This document shows positions 38,604 to 51,219 of a stretch of DNA of 64,000 nucleotides, piece by piece (position 1 is the first letter of the stretch; the number at the start of each line of letters is the position of its first letter). The notes beneath the pieces were generated by a model. That model saw only the letters and a list, made by a program, of their open reading frames with translations. It searched no databases and was not told the DNA's origin. Made by a program: the position numbers and the translations under genes. Source of the DNA: Helicobacter winghamensis ATCC BAA-430 (lineage in GTDB: Bacteria; Campylobacterota; Campylobacteria; Campylobacterales; Helicobacteraceae). The stretch is from contig NZ_CP063533.1 of NCBI RefSeq assembly GCF_028751035.1, positions 1,599,655 to 1,663,654 on the forward strand, given 5' to 3'.

Positions 38604-39488
38604 CTACTCTATAACATTGCATAAAATCCCGATTCCTTCTATCTCGCAGCGCACTTCATCTCCACTTTTTAGAAACTTTGGCGGTGTAAATCCCATTCCA
38701 ACGCCACTTGGCGTCCCCATTGAAAGAATGCTCCCAGCTTGTAATTTACAATAAGAAGACAGCTCACAAATCACACTTGCCACATCAAAAATCATTAAAG
38801 AAGTGTGCGAATTTTGCCTAAGCTCCCCATTAACATAGCTTTTAATACTTAAATTTTGTGGATTTAACTCTGTTTCAATCCAAGGTCCCATAGGCAAACT
38901 ACCCTCTAAACTCTTGCCCATATACCATTGCTTATGCTTTTGCTGCAAATTGCGCGCTGAAATATCATTTATAATGGTATAGCCAAAAACATACTCTAAA
39001 GCCTTATCTTTTGACACCCTATACGCATCGCGCCCGAGAATCACGCCAAGCTCCACCTCATAATCTAGTTGATTTGTAAGTTCTGCATGTGCTGGAATCT
39101 TAGCATTTGGAGCCACTGCCATATTCACGCGTTTGCTAAAATACACCGCATTTTCTCTTTTTTCATCTAAGGCTTCTTGTTTAAAGCGCGCGGATTCCTT
39201 AGCGTGCTCTAAATAATTAATCCCTAGACAAATCACATCTTGTTTAGGGTAAGGAATGGGAGATAGCAATTTCACAGAATCTAATGCGCACAAAGGTTCA
39301 TATGCACTTGCTTGTTTTAGAGATTCTAACATTTCTTGTGTATGATGCGCGATAAACACATTCATATCTGCATAAATCTGTGGAATCTCGCTTTTAAAAA
39401 TAGAGCTAAAGGGATAAACCAAATCTTTCTTCGCAACACCAAGTTGTGGAACATTGCTTAAAGGATGCAAAAATGTAATCAAACGCAT
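38604..39488 (-). CDS. Fumarylacetoacetate hydrolase family protein
   Basis: 294 residues. A short N-terminal domain (1-70) precedes the FAH fold (about 75-290), with DVICLGINYLEHAKE, metal-site Glu pair in DYEVELGVILG, and SGGD-like NTPSGVGMGF here read MGTPSGVGMGF. Catalyses hydrolysis or hydration of a small dicarbonyl substrate, not identifiable from sequence. Convergent end with the ABC-F gene, 5 bases apart. Confidence 0.85.
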   Translation of the reverse strand: MRLITFLHPLSNVPQLGVAKKDLVYPFSSIFKSEIPQIYADMNVFIAHHTQEMLESLKQASAYEPLCALDSVKLLSPIPYPKQDVICLGINYLEHAKESARFKQEALDEKRENAVYFSKRVNMAVAPNAKIPAHAELTNQLDYEVELGVILGRDAYRVSKDKALEYVFGYTIINDISARNLQQKHKQWYMGKSLEGSLPMGPWIETELNPQNLSIKSYVNGELRQNSHTSLMIFDVASVICELSSYCKLQAGSILSMGTPSGVGMGFTPPKFLKSGDEVRCEIEGIGILCNVIE

Positions 39489-39527
39489 AAAAAAATCCTT
39501 TAGAATTTTACAAAGATTTTAGCATAA

Positions 39528-39599
39528 ATTACAAACATAAAGTAATAGGTTACTATATTTTACATATAACGTAAAAATATATTTACATAATATGTAAAT
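39528..39599. promoter_or_regulatory. Tandem inverted-repeat operators before the HTH/OLD operon
   Basis: ATTTACATAATATGTAAAT (39581-39599) is an 8-bp perfect inverted repeat with 3-base centre. TTTACATATAACGTAAA (39559-39575) has the same TTTACATA/GTAAA half-sites; centres are 23 bases apart. A weaker ATTAC/GTAAT pair spans 39528-39546. They overlap the -35 region, so the HTH protein probably represses its own operon. Confidence 0.6.
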
Positions 39600-39602
39600 A
39601 TA

Positions 39603-39611
39603 TGCTACAAT
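39603..39611 (+). promoter_or_regulatory. Extended -10 promoter of the HTH/OLD operon
   Basis: TGCTACAAT (39603-39611) is an extended -10, directly downstream of the second operator and 29 bases before the TTG start at 39640. It is identical to the -10 before hpf. Confidence 0.55.
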
Positions 39612-39639
39612 ATGCCATAAAAAATAAAAGGGCTCCCCA

Positions 39640-40176
39640 TTGATATATAAAAATAAGGCTCAAAAGGTAAATCAATTTCCACCAAAACTACTAAGAGAGC
39701 GACTAAAAGAAGTTGAGATTCGGCTTGTAGATTTAGCGGACTTTTTAGGTATCTCTCGCCCCACCGCATACAAATTCATACAAATGTATGAGACAGGTTA
39801 TAAGGACAGCATAGAAGCAAAGTTATTAAAATTCTTTGATTTTGTGATGACTGAAAAAGGGCTTGATAAAAGCAAGGCAATGAGCTATATCGTGGAAAAT
39901 CTCGTGCAGCCAAAGACAAAAAGCACACAAGATAGGGCTCAAATCATTGCAAATCTTTTAAAAAAGGAGAACAGCGTGAAAATAGAATTTATTGATATGG
40001 TAGCACAAACGCAGGTGCTAGATCCTATTTTAGAGTATTTGCTAGAGTGCCAAAAGATTCTAGCAAAGAGCAAAAAGGCATTAAACGAAGAGGAAGTGGC
40101 AAAAATCACACCACTAAATGAGCTTTACAACAAGCTTGGCTTACGACTTGACATTAAGATAAAGGAGCAAAAATGA
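39640..40176 (+). CDS. Small helix-turn-helix protein, first gene of the OLD-nuclease operon
   Basis: 178 residues from a TTG start (no upstream ATG; AAAAGGG at 39625-39631 is the likely ribosome site). Residues 26-52, EIRLVDLADFLGISRPTAYK, form a helix-turn-helix. The rest is charged and helical with Lys-rich C-terminus; no enzyme motif. The ATGA overlap (40173-40176) couples it to the ATPase gene. Probably autorepresses at the inverted repeats upstream; it may also be a partner of the ATPase. Family unknown to me. Confidence 0.7.
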   Translation: MIYKNKAQKVNQFPPKLLRERLKEVEIRLVDLADFLGISRPTAYKFIQMYETGYKDSIEAKLLKFFDFVMTEKGLDKSKAMSYIVENLVQPKTKSTQDRAQIIANLLKKENSVKIEFIDMVAQTQVLDPILEYLLECQKILAKSKKALNEEEVAKITPLNELYNKLGLRLDIKIKEQK

Positions 40177-42638
40177 AAATAAATACGCGAAATATAGAAT
40201 TTGAAAATTTTAGGAATCTAGGCATAAAAGATTCTAAGCAAGAAAATCTTAGCAATAAATTGCAACTAGGATCTATTGATAAAGAGCATATCGGTGGATT
40301 ATTAGCCCTACTTGGCAGCAATAATGATGGAAAAAGTAATGTGTTAGATGGTTTGGCTAGTTTTTCAAATGCTGCACTAAAAGATAGCGATAAGCCAGAC
40401 TATCGCGGACACAATGGAGAGCCAAAGCTAATCCTAGAGTATAAAATCACAGATGCAAAAACATTAGAAGCGATAACAGAATCCACAAAAGATACACAAG
40501 AGCAAGACATAAATTCTAATTTTTCGGGTAAAACTTTTGGGATATTTTTTACTGAAGGTAGCCTAGAAAAAGGTGTGGAGCGCAATGAAAGTGATACGCA
40601 AGAGGAGTATTGTGAGCTTATCCAAAATATGTTTGAAAGCTCTCAAGTATATGGAATCTATGGCTATGATGAAGCGGGAAATAGGAAAGAAATCCGCCTT
40701 ATCTTGCTAGAGCATAATCGTATATTACTTTGCAGTGTAGATCAAGGTGGCAAGGCATTAAAGTGTTTTAGTGCCGTGCAGAAAAAACACAATGAGATTA
40801 AAGACAAAGATAGAGCAATTAAACTTGCTTGTAAGTTTGTAATTGGTGATACTAAAGCTCCCAAAAATTGTGATGACGCAAAAGAATTGCGAGAGTTTTT
40901 AAAGGACGAGTTTGAAAAAGCAGAATTCAACCAAACAGAATCTCAATCAAGCATTAGTGCTTCACAAGTGAAACCATACATTTTTAGGGCAACGCTAACA
41001 CCTAATGGATTAGAAACAAATTTGCCAAAAGAGTTGGAAATATACAAAGATTTTGATATTGAACAGGCAAAAGAGCATATAAGAAAATGTTTAAGTCAAG
41101 TATTTAAAGTTTTTGGAGATTCTTATTATAATCGCAATGATAAAGAAGCGATACAGAATCTTCAAACATCTCTTAATCAACACAAAGAACTAGAAAGTCT
41201 GCAGAGATTATACAAGAACTTAAAAGATGCTGTTAAGAATAATTCCTCGCTTAAAAGAGATGAGGATCTACAAACTCTCTTGCAAACACCACTTAAGAGT
41301 TTCCAAAAAGATATGCAAAGGCAAAAGGATAGAGATATTATTAAAGAGCATTTTGATATTGCATTTTTGCCCAACATCGTGCTGTATAAAGAAAATGCAA
41401 TTGCCAAAAAGGACTTAAAAGTAGAGCCTAGCAAGATAAGCGAATCAGACTTCTTTCAAGCACTTTTTACAATCTTGGAGAGAAATATAGCGATGATACA
41501 AGAGGCTTACGAAAAAGATGATAGCGATTATCTCACCACCACGCAAGATGAGATTAACGATCTTTTTACAAGCACGATCAACAAACGCTTTAATGATTTG
41601 TATTGTTTAGAGCAATCTGTGTATAGCTTTCATATTAAATTAGATTCTGCATTTGTGGAGCTAAGTATAAGAAAAAATAATGACACTATCAATCTAGAGC
41701 GACAAAGCACAGGGTTTAGAAAATTTTTCAATCTCTTTTTTAACTTTCTCTACAAAGGCGAGATTGGCAGGGGCGATATTGTCTTAATTGATGAACCAGA
41801 AAATAGCCTAAGCATACCCACCCAAAAGGATTTGCGTAAGTTTCTTAAAGACTATGGCATGAAAAGTGGGATTTTATTTATCATTGCTACACACTCGCCC
41901 TATATGCTAGATATTACCCACCTTGATGAAGTGCGGATTGTAAAGGCATTAAATTCTTTAGAATCTAATGGTAATGGCAAAGGCTCACTTATTATTAATG
42001 ACTTTTCAATGCTAGGCTATGGAGAAAGTGATGCGTTAAATGATATATGCAAAGCATTAGGTGATAACATTAGGTTTGATGAAACAAGGCTTATATTTGT
42101 AGAGGGTATTATGGATTACAATATTCTAAACGCATATAGTCAAATTTATGATTACAAAGATTCTAATAAGCTTATATTTTTGCCTCTTAGCGGACTTGGC
42201 GGTAAAGACGATACAGAACCTAGTAATGAAAATAACGATGAAGAACTACATTTTAGCGATGAGCAAAAACAAAAAGCACAAAATCTCATTACTTTTGCAA
42301 AAAGATTGCGTATCCACCCCATTTTGCTAGTAGATAATGACAAAGCAGGACAAGCTATGAAGAACGGTGCAGAAAAAGAATTTACACATAAGCTTTCGGT
42401 AATTACACTGCAAGACCCATTTCAAAACGGCAGAATCTCCGTTAAAACAATAGAAACACTCTTTGATGATAAAGATAGAGAAAGACTCTACATTGACAAC
42501 TGGAAGTCTAATAAGATAGCAGGCACTGCTTCAAGCTCATTTAAAAATTCAAATCTGGATAATCTTAGTGATACCAGCACAAATCACTTCAAAATCTTAT
42601 TCAAATATCTTGTTGAGTTTAATAAAGAAATAAATTGA
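40173..42638 (+). CDS. OLD-family ATPase with TOPRIM nuclease domain
   Basis: 821 residues. An SMC/RecF-type ATPase: Walker A GSNNDGKSN (48-56), a long insert (60-500) with coiled-coil-like helices near 300-390, the ABC signature-like STGFRKF (512-518), Walker B IVLIDEPENS (536-545) and H-loop His574 (ATHSPYML). The C-terminus is a TOPRIM domain with the catalytic Glu in FVEGIMD (Glu644) and Asp pair in LVDNDKAG (Asp721, Asp723). This is the layout of OLD nucleases, many of them antiphage defences that degrade DNA. All key residues are intact. The target and partner are unknown. The last gene before the rRNA operon. Confidence 0.8.
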   Translation: MKINTRNIEFENFRNLGIKDSKQENLSNKLQLGSIDKEHIGGLLALLGSNNDGKSNVLDGLASFSNAALKDSDKPDYRGHNGEPKLILEYKITDAKTLEAITESTKDTQEQDINSNFSGKTFGIFFTEGSLEKGVERNESDTQEEYCELIQNMFESSQVYGIYGYDEAGNRKEIRLILLEHNRILLCSVDQGGKALKCFSAVQKKHNEIKDKDRAIKLACKFVIGDTKAPKNCDDAKELREFLKDEFEKAEFNQTESQSSISASQVKPYIFRATLTPNGLETNLPKELEIYKDFDIEQAKEHIRKCLSQVFKVFGDSYYNRNDKEAIQNLQTSLNQHKELESLQRLYKNLKDAVKNNSSLKRDEDLQTLLQTPLKSFQKDMQRQKDRDIIKEHFDIAFLPNIVLYKENAIAKKDLKVEPSKISESDFFQALFTILERNIAMIQEAYEKDDSDYLTTTQDEINDLFTSTINKRFNDLYCLEQSVYSFHIKLDSAFVELSIRKNNDTINLERQSTGFRKFFNLFFNFLYKGEIGRGDIVLIDEPENSLSIPTQKDLRKFLKDYGMKSGILFIIATHSPYMLDITHLDEVRIVKALNSLESNGNGKGSLIINDFSMLGYGESDALNDICKALGDNIRFDETRLIFVEGIMDYNILNAYSQIYDYKDSNKLIFLPLSGLGGKDDTEPSNENNDEELHFSDEQKQKAQNLITFAKRLRIHPILLVDNDKAGQAMKNGAEKEFTHKLSVITLQDPFQNGRISVKTIETLFDDKDRERLYIDNWKSNKIAGTASSSFKNSNLDNLSDTSTNHFKILFKYLVEFNKEIN

Positions 42639-42689
42639 ACACAAGTTTCAAGAAATCAATGCAGATTAATCACATAACAAGGGCAATAC

Positions 42690-42706
42690 AATCTCACAAC
42701 GAGATT
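42690..42706 (+). terminator. Weak hairpin downstream of the OLD gene
   Basis: AATCTC-ACAAC-GAGATT is a 6-bp stem with a T-rich tail, between the OLD gene stop and the convergent 5S rRNA gene. The rest of 42639-42839 holds no gene that I can see. Confidence 0.35.
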
Positions 42707-42839
42707 TCTTGCTCATTTATGCTACACACAAACAACTTAGCTTATATCAACCATTAAAGCCCAAACAAAGTAAAACTTAAAATGAAAGAATTAATCCCTA
42801 CGAAGCAAATGCAGAATCCAACACAATCTTATTACACTC

Positions 42840-42962
42840 TCATCTCCGCACCGTCCTACTTTACCACTCCTGAAAGGAGCAGTATCATCAGCGAAGAAGA
42901 GCTTAACTTCTAGGTTCGGAATGGAGCTAGGTGGAACCTCTTCTCTATTAGCACGAAGATGA
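42840..42962 (-). rRNA. rrf: 5S ribosomal RNA
   Basis: Read on the minus strand the region has 5S features: the terminal helix pairing UCAUCUUCGU with GCGGAGAUGA and the conserved internal CCGAACC-type segment (GGTTCGGAATGG on the plus strand). Ends are placed by the helix, so they are accurate to a few bases. Last gene of the rRNA operon. Confidence 0.88.
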
Positions 42963-43349
42963 CAATGTAATACTCATAAATAATACTAAGCCTATATAAG
43001 CTTTATCCCTTTAAAGCATAACCTAAGTAACTTTACTAACACTTTAGCAAAGATTTTAAAAGAATCTAGGTTTAATATTTAAATTATGATACTAAGCCTA
43101 TATAAGTTAATTTGATTAAATACTTTAAAAGAAAAGTAAAATCAACCAAATAAGTCTTTAATCATTTAACTCTTTAAAGTTTCAATTTTTAAAGCTTGAA
43201 TTCTTTAGAAGCTTTTAAATCTTTATCTTAATATCCTTTTAGCTACTTAAACTATTCTAAAGGCTTTAAAGATATTAAGAGATACTATAAGTAATGCAAT
43301 AACTAAAAATCTATCTTAATGGATTACACTCATTAAGGCAGTGGCTTTT
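42963..43349 (-). other. 23S-5S spacer with direct repeats and processing-stem arms
   Basis: No gene. The 18-mer ATACTAAGCCTATATAAG occurs twice (42983-43000 and 43089-43106). TCATTAAGGCAGTGGC at 43330-43345 pairs perfectly with 46252-46267 across the 23S gene, and the flanking bases 43292-43320 pair imperfectly with 46275-46325. Confidence 0.6.
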
Positions 43350-46240
<2,891 letters not shown>

Positions 46241-46678
46241 TATATTCTAACGCCACTGCCTTAATGAATGCAATGCAAACATTAAGACAATCTTTAGTTA
46301 TTTGCGTGATTGTAGTTATTACTTATATAGGCTTTGACAATGTGTTGTTAAATATCATTTAGAATCTCTACTAAATCTATTAGGTTTTATAAAGATTCTA
46401 ATGTAAATGTTTGAGATTTAAAACACTTACATTAGAATCACTTGAGAATCACTTTAATTATCTAAGTATATCCCAGAATTACTTTAAAAATATTATTTAA
46501 AGAAATAAAAAGTTTATCTTTTATTGTTAATTCTATTACATTAGGCATTAATATCACATACTAACAGGCTTACTTATATTTAAAAAGTTAGCTTTTATAG
46601 ATAACATATTTAAGTATAACTCATTTACAAATAAACTGCTCTACTAAATTTGTTATTAGCGCATTGTCTTTTAAGACT
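46241..46678 (-). other. tRNA-Ala to 23S spacer with processing-stem arms
   Basis: About 440 bases with no gene. GCCACTGCCTTAATGA at 46252-46267 is one arm of the 23S processing stem. CTTATATAGGCTT at 46322-46334 is the inverted partner of the 18-mer repeats beyond the 23S 3' end. Otherwise AT-rich filler with short direct repeats. Confidence 0.55.
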
Positions 46679-46754
46679 TGGTGGAGAATAGCGGGATCGA
46701 ACCGCTGACCTCCTGCGTGCAAAGCAGGCGCTCTCCCAGCTGAGCTAATTCCCC
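46679..46754 (-). tRNA. tRNA-Ala (UGC)
   Basis: 76 bases including encoded CCA. Acceptor GGGGAAT pairs with ATTCTCC, anticodon loop CTTTGCAC with anticodon TGC, T-loop GTTCGATCC. Spacer tRNA in the rRNA operon. Confidence 0.96.
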
Positions 46755-46768
46755 AAAAGAATTTCATC

Positions 46769-46845
<77 letters not shown>

Positions 46846-46861
46846 CTACTTAAAGTCTTAT

Positions 46862-46894
46862 GATCTCTGAAAACTAAGCAGGATAAAGAACAAC
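46862..46894. other. 16S processing-stem arm (3' side)
   Basis: GATCTCTGAAAACTAAGCAG and the following bases to 46894 are nearly the reverse complement of 48871-48908, so they can close a long imperfect stem around 16S RNA, probable RNase III substrate. This stretch lies between 16S and tRNA-Ile. Confidence 0.6.
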
Positions 46895-46931
46895 TTAAAC
46901 TCAATAAACAAATATTGAGTTATCTCTCTTG

Positions 46932-48430
<1,499 letters not shown>

Positions 48431-49039
48431 AATTATGGAAGTTTGTATCAAAAATAAATAATGATTGCAAACTCTCCATAAGATAAAGAAAGAAAAGCTT
48501 AAAAGAATAAAGATTTAAAGATTCTCTAAAGAGTTTCTTTAAATTTTAAGATTTAAGTTTTACTTGGTTTTAGATTCTTATTAATAAGTTTAAATTATCT
48601 AAAAAGAATCTGTGTTTGGATTAGTTTGTCCTAAAATCTCAAAATCTCTGTTTTAGATTTGTGTTTTATGCAAACAATCTTTAGTGTGCTTTAGTTATAA
48701 GTTTAGTAAAAAGTTCCAAAATATAAAGAAAGAATTAATCTTTCTATAATAAGAAACTCAAAAAAATATAAACTTTTAACAAATGACATAAAGACTGCTT
48801 TAAAGAATAAAACCACAAAGCAATAAATTGAGTTTGTTGTATAAGAATTTAGAAAATAATTTAAGAAGTTGTTGTTCTTTATTATTTCCTGCTTAGTTGT
48901 CAAAGATCATTTAACTTTAATGCGCATACTACATTAATATGTATATTACATAATCTAAAGTTAAAGAACATTTTTACATTAAAGATTAAACCTTAGAAAA
49001 GCCTGCATCTTAAGTTTTAAATAAAATCATTTGCTGGAT
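48431..49039 (-). other. Long 16S leader with processing-stem arm and copied 16S start
   Basis: No real gene. The 5' arm of the 16S processing stem is 48871-48908. CAAACTCTCCATA (48468-48480) is an exact copy of the 16S 5' end (48416-48428). The short reverse open frame at 48703-48903 lies inside this transcribed leader and is Phe/Leu-rich with no coding character. Confidence 0.55.
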
Positions 49040-49112
49040 TCTTGATTATAATCAAGAAAAGTAAAGATTTATAAAACTAAGGATTAAATGAGTGAAATTC
49101 ACTTATTATAAT
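49039..49112. promoter_or_regulatory. Candidate rRNA-operon promoter region
   Basis: Two minus-strand TATAAT boxes at 49045-49050 and 49105-49110. The first lies inside a perfect 20-bp palindrome, TTCTTGATTATAATCAAGAA (49039-49058), so it could also serve the plus strand. The next gene on plus (49248) may have its promoter here too. No -35 is clear. Confidence 0.4.
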
Positions 49113-49247
49113 CTGTTACAATGTGCTAATTTAAGGGATTAAAATTTAGCGCAAAAAAGGAAGTGGAATTATAGCTAGAAAAGCTTAAGGGGAGATTAAA
49201 ATTGGGGGGATAAGATTCTACTTTTAAATTTTATAGAAAGGCAAGCG

Positions 49248-50123
49248 TTGAATAAAGAGCAAATTGGCGCGCTATGGATGGTTAGCGCAAGTGTTGCGTA
49301 TGGCTTTATGCCTATTTGGACGGTTCTTGGACAAAATAGTGGGCTAACAACAGATTTCATTTTGTTTTTCCGATTTGCCTGCACAAGCGCGTTATTGCTT
49401 GCGCTTGCGCGTTTTGAGAGAGTGTCTATTCTCTTGCCTAAGCGCAAAATTTTAGAATTTGTCTTTTTAGGCGGAATCTTGTATTCTATTCAGTCTTTTG
49501 CCTATTTAGATTCCTTAAAATACATTCAGACTGCACTTTCTGTAATGCTCTACCACATTTACCCTGTGATTGTTACGCTTGTAGCCCTTGTGTTTTTTAA
49601 AGAAAAAATTCAGTCAAAAACGCTTCTAGCTTTAGCGCTTTGCACCATTGGACTAGTGATAATCTTACAAATCCCAAAAGACATTACCCTTAATTATCTT
49701 GGCGTTGCGCTCTCTTTAATTGGAGCATTGTTTTATGGACTTTATGTGATTTTTAGCCAAAGCATTACGCGTAATTGCCATTTTCTAGTTTCTAGCTTTT
49801 ATGTGTGCTTTTTTTCATCTCTTGCGATGCTTTTTAGTATGCTAAAAGCACACGAAAGTATTCCAAATCTTTTTGAGATTCCACCTATTGGAATCTTTGC
49901 TTTGCTTGCGCTAACAATACTTTCTACACTTTTTGCAATGGTTGCGTATTATCTAGGAATGCCAAAAATTGGAATCACAAAAACCGCAATTTTAGGAATG
50001 ATAGAACCACTTGTCGCTGTGGTGCTATCTATTTGGATTTTGGGGGATAGCTTAAGCGCTTTACAATATTTTGGGGCGTTTTTGATTATCTTTGGTTCGA
50101 TTCTTTTATGCCTTAGGAGATAA
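49248..50123 (+). CDS. EamA/DMT-superfamily transporter
   Basis: 291 residues with about 10 hydrophobic helices and the two tandem EamA units (about 5-135 and 150-290; MVSASVAYGFMPIWTV, FFRFACTSALLLALARF and GALFYGLYVIFSQSITR). Inner-membrane exporter or importer of unknown small molecule. TTG start at 49248 after AAAGG. Its 3' end overlaps the convergent glycosyltransferase gene by 11 bases. Confidence 0.85.
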   Translation: MNKEQIGALWMVSASVAYGFMPIWTVLGQNSGLTTDFILFFRFACTSALLLALARFERVSILLPKRKILEFVFLGGILYSIQSFAYLDSLKYIQTALSVMLYHIYPVIVTLVALVFFKEKIQSKTLLALALCTIGLVIILQIPKDITLNYLGVALSLIGALFYGLYVIFSQSITRNCHFLVSSFYVCFFSSLAMLFSMLKAHESIPNLFEIPPIGIFALLALTILSTLFAMVAYYLGMPKIGITKTAILGMIEPLVAVVLSIWILGDSLSALQYFGAFLIIFGSILLCLRR

Positions 50124-51219
50124 ATTCTTGGATTAAAGCGCGCCATTTTTCAAGCACAACAGCTTCACTAAAGCGTTCGTTGATTTTAAGTGCATTTTTT
50201 GCCAAAGAATCTCTATTTTCTAAAGTTTTTTCAAAATGCTCCGCTAAGGATTCCACATTTCCAAGCTCCACAAGATAGCCATTATTTTCTATAATCTCAC
50301 TAGGTCCATAAGGGCAATCATAGCTGACCACAGGAATACCACACATTAATGCTTCAATTAGCACATTGCTTAAACCTTCTTTATGGCTTGAAAGCGCGAA
50401 AAATTCCGCATTACTATACGCATTATAAAGAGTTTCTAACCGCCCTAAAAACACCGCCTTTATCCCTAAATCTTTAGCTTGCTTTTCTAATTTTTCTCTC
50501 TCTTTACCATCTCCGGCAAGAAGCAAGAAAAACTCTTTGTGCTTCCCATTATTCTTTTTGGAAAAAATCGCAAATGCCTCTAAAAGTTCATCAAAATGCT
50601 TACTCTCTATCATTCGCCCAGCACTTAGCACATAAGGCTTAAATACGCTATAATCCCTAGAATCATCTTGTGCCACGCAAATAGGGTTTGGCATCACACG
50701 CACATTTTTTAAACACGCATAGTGGCGCAAATCCTTGTGCGTAAGCGTTGTAACACACGAAGCATAAGGATAAACAAGCTTGCGCAAATACGCCCAAATG
50801 CCACTTAGGCTTGTGTAAATGCTATGTTCTGTGGCAATAGTTGGAATTCTTTTTGCGCTAGCAAGAATTGCTAGGATATTGCTTTGATGGATAAAGCTAA
50901 TCACAAGATTTGCCCTTTGTTCTTTAAAGAGTTTTGCAAGAGCATTAATTTTCTCAAAATTTCCTAAAATTCCATGCCTTTTGCTTGTGATTTCTATAAC
51001 TTTCACACTAGGATCTAGCGTGTAGAATTGCTCTTTTTTGCTCCAAAGCGCTAGCACAATCCTATATTCATTAACTAGCGCATTTGCCAAGAAGCTTGCC
51101 ACTTTCTCCGCTCCGCCCATTCGTAAAGACGATACAACAAGCACTATGCACTTTTGCGTTAATTTGGATTCCATCTTTTTAGATTCTATTTTGCTCGCTT
51201 CTAAACTCTCACCCGCCAT
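50113..51219 (-). CDS. Family 4 glycosyltransferase next to the bacillosamine genes
   Basis: About 368 residues from the ATG at 51219 (preceded by GGAG); an in-frame ATG at 51258 and one at 51174 are alternatives. The N-terminal donor-acceptor fold has SSLRMGGAEKVASFLANAL, and the C-terminal GT-B domain the ALSSHKEGLSNVLIEALM and PYGPSEII motifs of GT4 enzymes. The GGAE start resembles PglH/PglJ GalNAc transferases of the Campylobacter N-glycan pathway, but the sugar is not proven. It overlaps pglF by 11 bases, so the four genes form one unit. Confidence 0.8.
   Translation of the reverse strand: MAGESLEASKIESKKMESKLTQKCIVLVVSSLRMGGAEKVASFLANALVNEYRIVLALWSKKEQFYTLDPSVKVIEITSKRHGILGNFEKINALAKLFKEQRANLVISFIHQSNILAILASAKRIPTIATEHSIYTSLSGIWAYLRKLVYPYASCVTTLTHKDLRHYACLKNVRVMPNPICVAQDDSRDYSVFKPYVLSAGRMIESKHFDELLEAFAIFSKKNNGKHKEFFLLLAGDGKEREKLEKQAKDLGIKAVFLGRLETLYNAYSNAEFFALSSHKEGLSNVLIEALMCGIPVVSYDCPYGPSEIIENNGYLVELGNVESLAEHFEKTLENRDSLAKNALKINERFSEAVVLEKWRALIQEFIS

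Noticed and set aside
39528..42850. Prophage, integrative element or insertion sequence around the HTH/OLD module
   Set aside because: No integrase, transposase, terminal repeats or tRNA attachment site; just two genes between a metabolic gene and 5S rRNA.
48703..48903. Reverse 66-residue open frame upstream of 16S
   Set aside because: It lies in the rRNA leader, Phe/Leu/Ile-rich by AT bias, without a ribosome site, and includes an arm of the processing stem.
49203..49209. G6 run upstream of the DMT transporter
   Set aside because: Too short and outside coding sequence.
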